5,404 bases of DNA from Ruminococcaceae bacterium UBA3451. GTDB lineage: Bacteria > Bacillota > Clostridia > Oscillospirales > Acutalibacteraceae. Made by a program: the position numbers and the translations under genes. The notes below the pieces were generated by a model. It saw nothing but the letters and a program-made list of their open reading frames with translations. It was not told the origin of the DNA and did not search any database. Below are positions 1 to 5,404 of the stretch, piece by piece. Numbering within the stretch: the stretch's first letter is position 1; the number at the start of each line of letters is the position of its first letter. The stretch spans positions 13,158 to 18,561 of the forward strand of contig DFRY01000015.1 of the NCBI GenBank assembly GCA_002378845.1, read 5' to 3'.

Positions 1-1209
1 TCCACGGTGCTTGGTGTAAAAATCGCCCGTTCCATCAGCAAACCGTTGAAGGAAGCGGCACAGACAGCCCAAAGCTTTTCCACCGGTTCACTCAGCGTAC
101 GGGTTAACTACACCTCTCAGGATGAAATCGGTATTGTTTCACAGGCGCTGAATACCGCGTTTCAGGGCTTGCAGAACATTGTAAATGAAATTTCCGGCGT
201 TCTTGCAAAAGTATCACAGGGGAACCTTACGGTTGCTAAAGTAGAAAATTTTAGCGGGGACTTTCAGCCGGTGTCCGAAGCGCTTAACATTATATTGGAA
301 AGCCTGAACGATACTTTTTATTCGCTTCGTACCATTGCGGTCAGCATTGACAAAGAAGCGGGTCAAGTTTCCGACGGGGCTCAGGTCATAGCTAAGGGCG
401 CGGCGGAACAGGCGGAAGCGGTAGAACAGCTGTATGCTTCCATAGAGGATGTTTCAAAATCGGCGCAAAAGAACGCCGACGACATTGAGCATACCGCAGG
501 TTCGATGGATTTGGTCGCACAAAAAATTGCGCACAGCAACAATCAGATGCAGGGAATGCTCATTACAATGAATGAAATAAACCGTTCTTCCAAAGAAATA
601 GAAAAAATCATTCATATGATTGACAACATTGCCTTGCAGACAAATCTTCTGGCACTGAATGCCGCCGTGGAAGCCGCGAAAGCCGGAAGCTACGGGAAAG
701 GTTTTGCCGTGGTTGCCACAGAAGTGCGCAGACTGGCAGTTCAGGCTGCCGATTCCGCGAAACAGACCTCTAATTGGATTGAGTCCTCCATTAAAAAGGT
801 GAAAGAAGGGCTTACTATTGCATCCGGTACCGCAAAATCATTGGAGGAGACTTCATCGGAAATTGAAAAGATTAATGAAAATATTAAATATATGAAGCAA
901 GAAGTGCAGCAGCAGACTGTCACTTTTTCTCAGATTTCTCAAGGAATCGGCCAAATTTCAAAAGTGGTTCAGGCAAATTCATTCGCCGCAGAAAAAGAAG
1001 CTACCGCAAGCAATCAGCTGTTTACTCATTCCAGCTTGCTGAACCAGCGTATTTGTTCAATCCAACTTCGGGATACACAATCGGACTTTCCCATTGCCGC
1101 AACGGAGCAGCAATTTGACGGTGCGGATGCGCCGGAAGTAGAAGACGTGGAAGTTATAGCGGAAGAAGAAGTCACGACGGAAAATGCAGAACTTGCATTT
1201 CAAGAATAA
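1..1209 (+). CDS. Methyl-accepting chemotaxis protein, C-terminal part (5' end outside window)
   Basis: This is a cytoplasmic signalling module of a chemoreceptor, which controls CheA kinase through CheW; the sensor domain and first membrane segments lie to the left of the window. The reading frame is open from base 1, so the internal GTG at 7 is not taken as the start. Window residues 1-10 look like the end of a membrane helix. A HAMP linker follows (ISKPL at 12-16, DEIG at 41-44). A second HAMP-like segment has QGNLTV at 73-78 and GDF at 86-88. The signalling coiled coil covers about 115-335, with the conserved hairpin tip at about 207-247 (LQTNLLALNAAVEAAKAG, then GKGFAVVATEVRRLA). The tail (about 376-402) is very acidic and ends AELAFQE, with no NWETF-type CheR/CheB tether. 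Family assignment is firm; the ligand cannot be judged. Confidence 0.96.
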   Translation, partial: STVLGVKIARSISKPLKEAAQTAQSFSTGSLSVRVNYTSQDEIGIVSQALNTAFQGLQNIVNEISGVLAKVSQGNLTVAKVENFSGDFQPVSEALNIILESLNDTFYSLRTIAVSIDKEAGQVSDGAQVIAKGAAEQAEAVEQLYASIEDVSKSAQKNADDIEHTAGSMDLVAQKIAHSNNQMQGMLITMNEINRSSKEIEKIIHMIDNIALQTNLLALNAAVEAAKAGSYGKGFAVVATEVRRLAVQAADSAKQTSNWIESSIKKVKEGLTIASGTAKSLEETSSEIEKINENIKYMKQEVQQQTVTFSQISQGIGQISKVVQANSFAAEKEATASNQLFTHSSLLNQRICSIQLRDTQSDFPIAATEQQFDGADAPEVEDVEVIAEEEVTTENAELAFQE

Positions 1210-1223
1210 CCGCTTTTTCGAAG

Positions 1224-1278
1224 AAAACAGAGCCGTTTCGAAATGACATTAAAGTGTCATGGAAAACGGCTCTGTTTT
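1224..1278 (+). terminator. Rho-independent terminator of the chemoreceptor gene, two-tier hairpin
   Basis: A perfect 15-bp stem pairs 1224-1238 with 1264-1278, and the right arm ends in a run of five T (1275-1279). The loop of this stem holds a second hairpin, 1243-1248 (ATGACA) with 1255-1260 (TGTCAT). It begins 15 bases after the TAA stop. The left arm starts AAAA, so the structure could also act on transcripts coming from the right. Confidence 0.9.
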
Positions 1279-1308
1279 TATTTAACGCGCCTCTTTGAGC
1301 CGAAAGCA

Positions 1309-1334
1309 CCCAATATTGGGCAGATGAATATAAT
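1309..1334 (+). promoter_or_regulatory. Candidate promoter with palindromic operator for the patatin-like gene
   Basis: A perfect TATAAT hexamer lies at 1329-1334, preceded by TG at 1325-1326, close to an extended -10 but with two rather than one intervening base. No good -35 hexamer sits 16-18 bp upstream. In its place is a perfect 12-bp palindrome, CCCAATATTGGG (1309-1320), which could be a regulator site covering the -35 region. Transcription would begin near 1341 and give a leader of about 47 bases. The -10 is seen; the operator role is inference. Confidence 0.45.
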
Positions 1335-1387
1335 TTTATTAAGTCAGTATAACGAAATTCACTTTCGTAGAATGGGAGAAATGATAT

Positions 1388-2251
1388 ATGTCTTTTGGAA
1401 TTGCTCTGGCTGGAGGAGGCGCGCGCGGCGCCGCACATGTGGGCGTTTTGCTGGCTTTGGAGGAAGCCGGGCTGGTTCCGCATTCTATTGCAGGAACCAG
1501 TGCGGGCAGTATTGTAGCCGGCCTTTACGCAACGGGAACAACACCCCAAACAATGAAAGAGATTGTAGAAGAGATGTCTGAAAATACGGCTTATTTTCTT
1601 GACGTGGATCTGCTTGGAATCCTCTGTTCCATACCGCAGCTGATGGCGCAGCACACATTCGAATTATCCGGTTTTATTAAAGGCAAGCGAATGGAACGGT
1701 ACCTTTGCATGTTGACCGACAAGAAGAAAATGAAAGACGTTAATCTTAGAACAATTATTCCCGCGGTTGACATTAACAGTGGGTACACCATAGCCTATAC
1801 AAATTCCCTGGAAAATCTAAAATCACTGGAACGTGTAAAATGGGAAACCGATATTCTGGTCTGTGAAGCCATGCGTGCAAGCTCTGCCGTTCCTGCGGTA
1901 TTTCAGCCGAAGCGGATCGACGGAATGTGTTTGGTGGACGGCGGTGTAACCGACGTTCTTCCGGTGGACCTTCTGCTTGCCGCGGGGGAATACAATGTGC
2001 TTGCAGTTGATGTCGCAGAAAACTATAAAAAGCCGAAAAGTGACAATCTGTTTGAAATTTCATCGCACTCCCTATCCATTATGAGCACTCGGCTGAAAGA
2101 GTGCCACTCCCACGGAGAACGTCTGCTTTTAAAACCCGATTTGCCGGAAGAATCCGGCTTGCTTACGCTGAACGAGATGGTTGAATGTATGGATGCAGGT
2201 TATGAAGCGGCAAACGCGAATATGGAAGTAATCAAAGCGCTTTTCAGCTAA
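1388..2251 (+). CDS. Patatin-like phospholipase (RssA/YchK-type serine acyl hydrolase)
   Basis: This is a 287-residue protein of the bacterial patatin family, which hydrolyses acyl esters of lipids with a Ser-Asp dyad. The N-terminus has the oxyanion-hole loop GGGARG (9-14). The nucleophile elbow GTSAG is at 36-40, with Ser38 as predicted nucleophile, and the DGG motif at 184-186 supplies Asp184. The tail contains KPDLPEESGLLTLNEM and DAGYEAA, typical of the family's C-terminus. Length matches the usual 250-320 residues and all catalytic residues are present. There is no signal peptide or obvious membrane helix, so it is probably cytosolic or peripheral on the inner membrane face. The ATG at 1388 is supported by GGGAG at 1374-1378, nine bases upstream. 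It has its own probable promoter and sits 178 bases after the chemoreceptor gene. The substrate is unknown. Confidence 0.93.
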   Translation: MSFGIALAGGGARGAAHVGVLLALEEAGLVPHSIAGTSAGSIVAGLYATGTTPQTMKEIVEEMSENTAYFLDVDLLGILCSIPQLMAQHTFELSGFIKGKRMERYLCMLTDKKKMKDVNLRTIIPAVDINSGYTIAYTNSLENLKSLERVKWETDILVCEAMRASSAVPAVFQPKRIDGMCLVDGGVTDVLPVDLLLAAGEYNVLAVDVAENYKKPKSDNLFEISSHSLSIMSTRLKECHSHGERLLLKPDLPEESGLLTLNEMVECMDAGYEAANANMEVIKALFS

Positions 2252-2334
2252 AATCTTTTGCAATGCGTTTCCAATTAGAAACAATTCCTCTCTTTTTAAT
2301 ATTATGGATGGAAGGCTTATTGCCAATCCACAAC

Positions 2335-2347
2335 GGAAAGAGTGGGA
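2335..2347 (+). promoter_or_regulatory. Ribosome binding site choosing the 2352 start
   Basis: The purine-rich stretch GGAAAGAGTGGGA ends four bases before the ATG at 2352. The other in-frame ATG at 2304 is preceded only by a pyrimidine- and AT-rich stretch with no Shine-Dalgarno match, so 2352 is preferred. Confidence 0.5.
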
Positions 2348-2351
2348 TAGA

Positions 2352-3356
2352 ATGTACTCGGGTCGTTCCAGTTCGATAAATAATTTAGAATATATCAGAC
2401 GCTCCAGAGGAAAGGATGCCTGTAAAAATAGTTTTCGCAGACAGCTGCAGGGGCAGCAAGAACAAAGAGAAAATGCAGTTCGTTTGCTCAATGATGACCG
2501 GCTGTATTTCGCTACACTTTTTATTCTTCAGCCGGAAATTGAAGAATATCGGTTATTTCCGGAATTAAGCGAGCACAACCGGATTGCACTGAACATATGC
2601 AAAAAAATTTCGGAATCAAAAAAAGGGAATGAAGAATCGGCTCCTTCTTTTTCGCTGAAGGATGAAATGGTTCACACCGTTTTGCTGTGGATGTTTTTTA
2701 CCGGCGCGGAGGATGACGGTTTAAGTGATGAATTCGATCATATTGTGGATATTTCCGCTTCCATTTTAATTAAGACACATCATGAAAAAACCATTCTGCC
2801 GAAAGCTGCGGAATTGATTTTTAAGAGGAATCGAAAGGGTGCTTTCACACACGATCTGATTTGGGCATATTTTCAGGCGAAGGATTCGCAGGCTTTACGC
2901 GTTATGGCAGAATATTTGCGATCAGCCAATCGAAAAGATGCGGAACTGGCGCACACTCTTCTGCATCTTCCGCAAAATTCCGAACAGGGTGGGAGTCGGG
3001 CGAATCAATATCGGGATTATATGTCCTGGCTGGATGAAAACAGTCCTTATCTTTATTTCACCGAGGAAAGTTTTCAGCTTACCAACAGTCCAAATTCCTG
3101 CGAAGTGAATCTGGAAGCAAAATATCTTGGTAAAAACAGTTCGACGAAAAAACATGAAATTGATGATTCGTTTAATGAAGAGGACCTTGACTATTTAAAT
3201 AATTTCAGCGGGATGCAGGAAGAAGAGAAAGAGGTTCTTGCCAATTACTCTAACAAGCTCCATAATCAGGATCCCCTGAACTGGAACCATTGGATGAAAT
3301 ACCCCATCGACCAGCAGGTTCAGGTAGCCAGGTATGGCCGGAGGGATTTCATATGA
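2352..3356 (+). CDS. Uncharacterised helical protein translationally coupled to tgl
   Basis: I do not recognise this 334-residue protein as a named family. The first 45 residues are strongly basic (RRSRGKDACK, SFRRQ). Residues about 100-206 look like consecutive amphipathic helices (for example LRVMAEYLRSANRKDAELAH), possibly a HEAT-like helical array. A Ser/Asn-rich stretch around YLYFTEESFQLTNSPNS follows (about 234-248). Next comes an acidic segment (about 270-298), and the end is aromatic and basic (NWNHWMKYP then VARYGRRDFI). There is no signal peptide and no transmembrane segment. Its TGA stop overlaps the tgl ATG in ATGA, so it is probably co-translated with the transglutaminase and may serve the same spore-coat process. 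An upstream ATG at 2304 would give 350 residues but lacks a ribosome binding site. No convincing promoter or terminator is visible in the 100 bases after the patatin gene, so read-through from that gene is possible. Confidence 0.85.
   Translation: MYSGRSSSINNLEYIRRSRGKDACKNSFRRQLQGQQEQRENAVRLLNDDRLYFATLFILQPEIEEYRLFPELSEHNRIALNICKKISESKKGNEESAPSFSLKDEMVHTVLLWMFFTGAEDDGLSDEFDHIVDISASILIKTHHEKTILPKAAELIFKRNRKGAFTHDLIWAYFQAKDSQALRVMAEYLRSANRKDAELAHTLLHLPQNSEQGGSRANQYRDYMSWLDENSPYLYFTEESFQLTNSPNSCEVNLEAKYLGKNSSTKKHEIDDSFNEEDLDYLNNFSGMQEEEKEVLANYSNKLHNQDPLNWNHWMKYPIDQQVQVARYGRRDFI
3340..3345 (+). promoter_or_regulatory. Ribosome binding site deciding the tgl start
   Basis: GGAGGG stands seven bases before the ATG at 3353 and lies inside the end of the preceding gene. 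The in-frame ATG at 3290 would add 21 residues that have no counterpart in Bacillus Tgl, so 3353 is chosen. Confidence 0.85.
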
Positions 3357-4111
3357 TTCTTATTGATAACAAGGTGATGTCTGCGGACGACTTAAAGAGG
3401 GATTATGCACCGGACAGTATAGAATGGATTATCATTGACCGGCTTTCCTCCAGCAGTGAAAAATATTATTACAGTTCTTTGGATGAATTTAAATTCGAAC
3501 TTCGTCTCCGTAATGAAATTATTGCGGCCGCCCGTGCCCTGAACCGCAGCGGAATGGATTTTGAGGTTTTCCGGGATAGCAGGTGCAACCACGACTACTG
3601 GAACCGCACCAGGGAAGGCGGCTTTGTGCTAAAAAACGGTGTGAAACCCAGTGACGCTATTGAGGACATTTTTAAAAACGGATCTAAATATGGAACCGAA
3701 TGTGCCACCGCAATGATGATTGTTTACTATAAAGCACTGTTAAGCGTTTATTCCGAAGATCGGTTTAATCAGCTATTTCCCAAAATTGAACTCATGGATT
3801 GGCATCATATTGACAGGCGGCTGCAGGAAGTGGGGAATATGACGCGGAGCAAGGATTATTTGCCCGGAGACCGCAGATATTTTGCAAATCCAGATGTTAG
3901 CCCCGTAACACCCGAGTGGCAAGGAGAGAACGTAATTGACCTTGGGGACGGAACGTATTACGGGCACGGAATCGGAATTTATAAAGCGGATGCGATTATC
4001 AAAGCGCTGAACCGTCACCGTACGGAGGACGCGGATGAAACGGCGCACCTTTTAGATTCTGCCGGACGCCCTAATTTTAAAAGACTGTATAGCTACCAAA
4101 ATCAATCCTAA
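3353..4111 (+). CDS. tgl: Spore coat protein-glutamine gamma-glutamyltransferase (transglutaminase)
   Basis: The product joins glutamine side chains to lysine amines, forming epsilon-(gamma-glutamyl)lysine cross-links; in Bacillus subtilis, Tgl does this to coat proteins on the maturing spore. The predicted 252 residues match the approximately 245-residue Bacillus enzyme along the whole length. Recognisable shared blocks are FELRLRNEIIAAARAL, GTECATAMMIVYYKAL, MDWHH, WQGENVIDLGDGTYYGHG and GIYKADAIIKALN. The catalytic set is present: Cys117 in TECATA, Glu192 in GENV and His205 in YGHG. These correspond to Cys116, Glu187 and His200 of B. subtilis Tgl, with the same 13-residue Glu-to-His spacing. 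There is no signal peptide, as expected for an enzyme made in the mother cell. The gene overlaps the upstream unknown gene by four bases and ends in a strong terminator. No sigma-E or sigma-K promoter could be identified upstream of the pair. Confidence 0.95.
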   Translation: MILIDNKVMSADDLKRDYAPDSIEWIIIDRLSSSSEKYYYSSLDEFKFELRLRNEIIAAARALNRSGMDFEVFRDSRCNHDYWNRTREGGFVLKNGVKPSDAIEDIFKNGSKYGTECATAMMIVYYKALLSVYSEDRFNQLFPKIELMDWHHIDRRLQEVGNMTRSKDYLPGDRRYFANPDVSPVTPEWQGENVIDLGDGTYYGHGIGIYKADAIIKALNRHRTEDADETAHLLDSAGRPNFKRLYSYQNQS

Positions 4112-4144
4112 GAAAACACCGGCGATTACGCCGGTGTTTTCTTA
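4109..4144 (+). terminator. Perfect 16-bp terminator after tgl, probably bidirectional
   Basis: The arm 4109-4124 pairs perfectly with 4129-4144 around an ATTA loop. It has a GC-rich core (CACCGGCG/CGCCGGTG) flanked by AAAA on the left and TTTT on the right. It includes the tgl stop codon TAA. The A and T flanks let it work on both strands, which suits the converging minus-strand gene. Confidence 0.92.
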
Positions 4145-4153
4145 TCAGTCACT

Positions 4154-4183
4154 AAAAAATGAGCGAAGCATAATACGCTCCGC
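4154..4183 (-). terminator. Rho-independent terminator of the small minus-strand gene
   Basis: Read on the minus strand, GCGGAGC pairs with GCTTCGC (plus 4177-4183 with 4163-4169), seven pairs including one G-T wobble. An oligo-T run follows (AAAAAA on plus, 4154-4159). It starts 11 bases after the TAG stop of the 57-codon gene and is separate from the tgl terminator, which supports that gene being real. Confidence 0.75.
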
Positions 4184-4193
4184 CCAAGTATTC

Positions 4194-4367
4194 CTATTCA
4201 TTTCTAAGCAAATTTTCGGCATAATCGCGCAGACTGGCAAAAGAATTGATATTTTCCGCCCGTGCGCTGATAGATTCTTTCACATAAACGGGGAGAGAGT
4301 CAGAATATTCTTCTGCCGATTCATCTTCTTCGAGCAAATCGTATAATCCGCTGTATTTTTTGGGCAT
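4194..4367 (-). CDS. Small acidic hypothetical protein, 57 residues
   Basis: The minus-strand frame starts MPKKYSGLYDLLEEDESAEE, continues through SLPVYVKESISARAENINSF and ends YAENLLRNE. The ATG at 4367-4365 follows GGAGGTG (plus 4373-4379) by five bases, a near-ideal ribosome binding site, and a hairpin with a T run follows the stop. The protein is acidic, mostly helical by appearance, and has no membrane segment or cysteine. The overall style (LYDLLEED, EYxxSLPxYV, NINSFxSLxxYAENL) resembles short conserved hypothetical proteins of clostridia; this is an impression from memory and not a database match. Function is unknown. It converges on tgl and diverges from the glycosyltransferase gene. 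Being short, it is easily missed, and a longer plus-strand frame over the same bases has no supporting signals. Confidence 0.85.
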   Translation of the reverse strand: MPKKYSGLYDLLEEDESAEEYSDSLPVYVKESISARAENINSFASLRDYAENLLRNE

Positions 4368-4372
4368 TGTAT

Positions 4373-4379
4373 CACCTCC
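4373..4379 (-). promoter_or_regulatory. Strong ribosome binding site of the small minus-strand gene
   Basis: The minus strand reads GGAGGTG, followed by ATACA and then ATG. It matches the 16S anti-Shine-Dalgarno closely and is the best ribosome binding site in the window. It is the main reason for calling the 57-codon gene. Confidence 0.9.
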
Positions 4380-4388
4380 GTTAATAGC

Positions 4389-4429
4389 TTTTCCTGTTTC
4401 TACTAAAATAACAGGAAGAAAAACTTCCT
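4389..4429 (-). promoter_or_regulatory. Leader with two mutually exclusive hairpins upstream of the small gene
   Basis: On the minus-strand transcript, hairpin A pairs 4424-4429 with 4413-4418 (AGGAAG/CTTCCT type) around a five-base loop. Hairpin B pairs 4410-4419 with 4389-4398, ten pairs with one wobble, around an 11-base loop. Both use 4413-4418, so only one can form at a time. Hairpin B ends nine bases before the Shine-Dalgarno sequence. There is no T run directly after hairpin B, so if it regulates anything, translation control or RNA stability is more likely than termination. Base pairing is seen; function is inference. Confidence 0.35.
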
Positions 4430-4475
4430 CTTACCCATTATTCTATACAAAAAATATAATTAGAGAATTAGCGTA

Positions 4476-4504
4476 ATTATGTAATTACCAAAAATTTCTT
4501 ATAA
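4476..4504 (-). promoter_or_regulatory. Candidate sigma-A promoter for the small minus-strand gene
   Basis: On the minus strand, CATAAT (plus 4476-4481) matches the -10 consensus at five of six bases. TTATAA (plus 4499-4504) matches the -35 at four of six, with 17 bp between them. The leader would be about 100 bases and include the alternative hairpins. The region is very AT-rich, so chance matches are common. Confidence 0.3.
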
Positions 4505-4541
4505 TTCTCAAACCATAATATGCGAATGCCACTTTCCGTTG

Positions 4542-4547
4542 TATAAT
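4542..4547 (+). promoter_or_regulatory. Candidate -10 box for the glycosyltransferase gene
   Basis: A perfect TATAAT lies 49 bases before the ATG at 4597, but no credible -35 hexamer is found at 16-18 bp. A second TATAAT at 4455-4460 is further away. The promoter may depend on an activator or on an alternative sigma factor. Confidence 0.3.
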
Positions 4548-4596
4548 GTGTAACTAAGGGTATTTGTCTTGACTCTGTTCGAGAAAGGGTTGTAGC

Positions 4597-5404
4597 ATGG
4601 AGGAACTTAGAACAATAAAATTTGCGGTATCCGCATTGCTTCAGGATTCCGGGGAAGCAGCACGCGCAATTGAACTGGCAAGGGGGCTTAGGCAGGAATG
4701 CCCGGCCGGAATTAAGTTGGAAGTTGTTTTTTTCACCCATGGTTCATCGTTTGACAATAAAATTATTAATGATGGGTTTGAAATTTTTCAGGTCAGTCCG
4801 GAACTGCCGGGAATCGGGTTTCAATATGACCTTCGGTCCACGGCCGACAATATGGTTGGCGACGAAAACCTGGCTTATAAATTATTAAGAGGGGAAATAG
4901 AGGCGCTTCGGGAGGTTCGACCGGATTTTTTTATTCATAGCTTTTGGCCTGTTGCGGGAATTGCAGCCAAAGTGGTTCAAGTACCGCTTGAAATATGCTA
5001 TTTGCCGTATCCTTTTTCGGAAGAACCGTTTTCTGCTTACTTAACAAAGGAGAGTGCCGATTACAGTGAACCGCTTACTCGATTACCGGCGATTCTTCGA
5101 AAGTTTATTATGGCGAAGGTTCCGCAATCTGCAAAATTAAAAGCTCCGCAACTTTTGCAGGAAAATCTTCAAAAAGCTTATATGCGTTATACAGGAAAAG
5201 AAGAAACGCCCGAAATGCAGAACCTGTTTGACATGCTTCGGGCCGATTTTACGATTATAAATGATTTGCCTGTATTTTATGAAGAAAATACACTTCCGAA
5301 AAATTTCAAAGTTGTCGGTCCGCTTTATGCTCCGTCGGAACAGTATGAAGAAGTGGATATTAAGATACTCCAGCATTTTGACCCGGAGAAGGGAAAGTTT
5401 AAAA
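4597..5404 (+). CDS. GT-B (GT1/MGT-like) glycosyltransferase, N-terminal part (3' end outside window)
   Basis: The frame is open from ATG 4597 to the window edge, giving 269 codons without a stop. The preceding in-frame stop is TGA at 4570-4572, so 4597 is the only ATG start available, and AAAGGG at 4584-4589 lies seven bases before it. The fold pattern suits the acceptor-binding half of a UDP-sugar glycosyltransferase. A first strand and helix contain KFAVSALLQDSGEAARAIEL. Next come EVVFFTHGSSFDNKIINDGF and FQVSPELP, then RPDFFIHSFWPVAGIAAKVV with VPLEICYLPYPF. Finally FKVVGPLYAP marks the usual passage toward the C-terminal, nucleotide-sugar domain, which is outside the window. The position where GT1 enzymes usually have GH with the catalytic His reads Gly19-Glu20. 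The acceptor may be a lipid or small molecule, but this cannot be told. The gene is divergent from the 57-codon gene. Confidence 0.75.
   Translation, partial: MEELRTIKFAVSALLQDSGEAARAIELARGLRQECPAGIKLEVVFFTHGSSFDNKIINDGFEIFQVSPELPGIGFQYDLRSTADNMVGDENLAYKLLRGEIEALREVRPDFFIHSFWPVAGIAAKVVQVPLEICYLPYPFSEEPFSAYLTKESADYSEPLTRLPAILRKFIMAKVPQSAKLKAPQLLQENLQKAYMRYTGKEETPEMQNLFDMLRADFTIINDLPVFYEENTLPKNFKVVGPLYAPSEQYEEVDIKILQHFDPEKGKFK

Noticed and set aside
1243..1581. 112-codon plus-strand frame overlapping the patatin start
   Set aside because: It begins inside the terminator loop and its Arg/Cys-rich translation is the out-of-frame reading of the patatin gene, whose own frame has full catalytic motifs.
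1172..1654. 160-codon minus-strand open frame
   Set aside because: It lies across the terminator and the start of the patatin gene, has no ribosome binding site, and its protein has no recognisable motif; it is an antisense shadow.
2267..2282. Possible terminator after the patatin gene (GTTTC/GAAAC hairpin)
   Set aside because: The stem has only five pairs and is AT-rich, and the T run is about ten bases further on, so it is too weak to call.
3290..3352. Upstream ATG extending tgl by 21 residues
   Set aside because: There is no ribosome binding site before 3290, the added residues do not resemble Tgl, and the 3353 ATG has GGAGGG at ideal spacing.
4134..4346. 70-codon plus-strand frame after tgl
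   Set aside because: It starts inside the tgl terminator stem, has no ribosome binding site, and is antisense to the well-supported 57-codon gene.
4510..4550. Sigma-G-like CATNNTA matches on the minus strand
   Set aside because: Two loose matches occur in very AT-rich DNA without a matching -35 element at the right distance, so chance is the simplest explanation.
4569..4574. TTGACT as a -35 box for the glycosyltransferase gene
   Set aside because: A -10 at normal spacing would fall on the start codon, and none is present there.
4622..4888. 88-codon plus-strand frame
   Set aside because: It is an out-of-frame reading of the glycosyltransferase gene, which stays open to the window edge in another frame.

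Overview
The window looks like chromosomal DNA of a low-to-moderate G+C, endospore-forming Bacillota, most likely a clostridial (Oscillospiraceae/Ruminococcaceae-like) organism. The reasons are a spore-coat-type transglutaminase (Tgl), purine-rich Shine-Dalgarno sites, short intergenic gaps, AT-rich promoter regions and strong hairpin-plus-T terminators. No RNA gene, CRISPR array, insertion sequence or phage gene was seen. The organism assignment is inference from gene content and style, not from a marker gene.

Layout, left to right. (1) Bases 1-1209 are the 3' part of a methyl-accepting chemotaxis protein gene, closed by a long two-tier terminator. (2) A patatin-like phospholipase (1388-2251) follows behind its own probable promoter, which carries a 12-bp palindrome just upstream of a TATAAT box. 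(3) An unrecognised 334-residue, largely helical protein (2352-3356) overlaps the transglutaminase gene tgl (3353-4111) by four bases (ATGA), so the two are probably translationally coupled. The tgl product keeps the Cys-Glu-His catalytic set. A perfect 16-bp terminator ends this unit. (4) On the minus strand, converging on tgl, is a 57-codon gene (4367 down to 4194) with a near-ideal GGAGGTG ribosome binding site and its own terminator. (5) Divergent from it, a GT-B/GT1-like glycosyltransferase gene begins at 4597 and runs off the right edge.

How the parts may work together: Tgl cross-links spore coat proteins in Bacillus, so the coupled upstream protein is a candidate Tgl partner, substrate or coat/forespore factor. 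The patatin lipase and the glycosyltransferase act, by family, on lipids and on small-molecule or lipid acceptors, but nothing in the sequence ties them to the spore pathway beyond position. The chemoreceptor is a separate transcription unit.

The most useful points for a second look are the uncharacterised protein coupled to Tgl, the small minus-strand gene with a leader that can form two mutually exclusive hairpins, and the glycosyltransferase, which has Glu where GT1 enzymes usually have the catalytic His.
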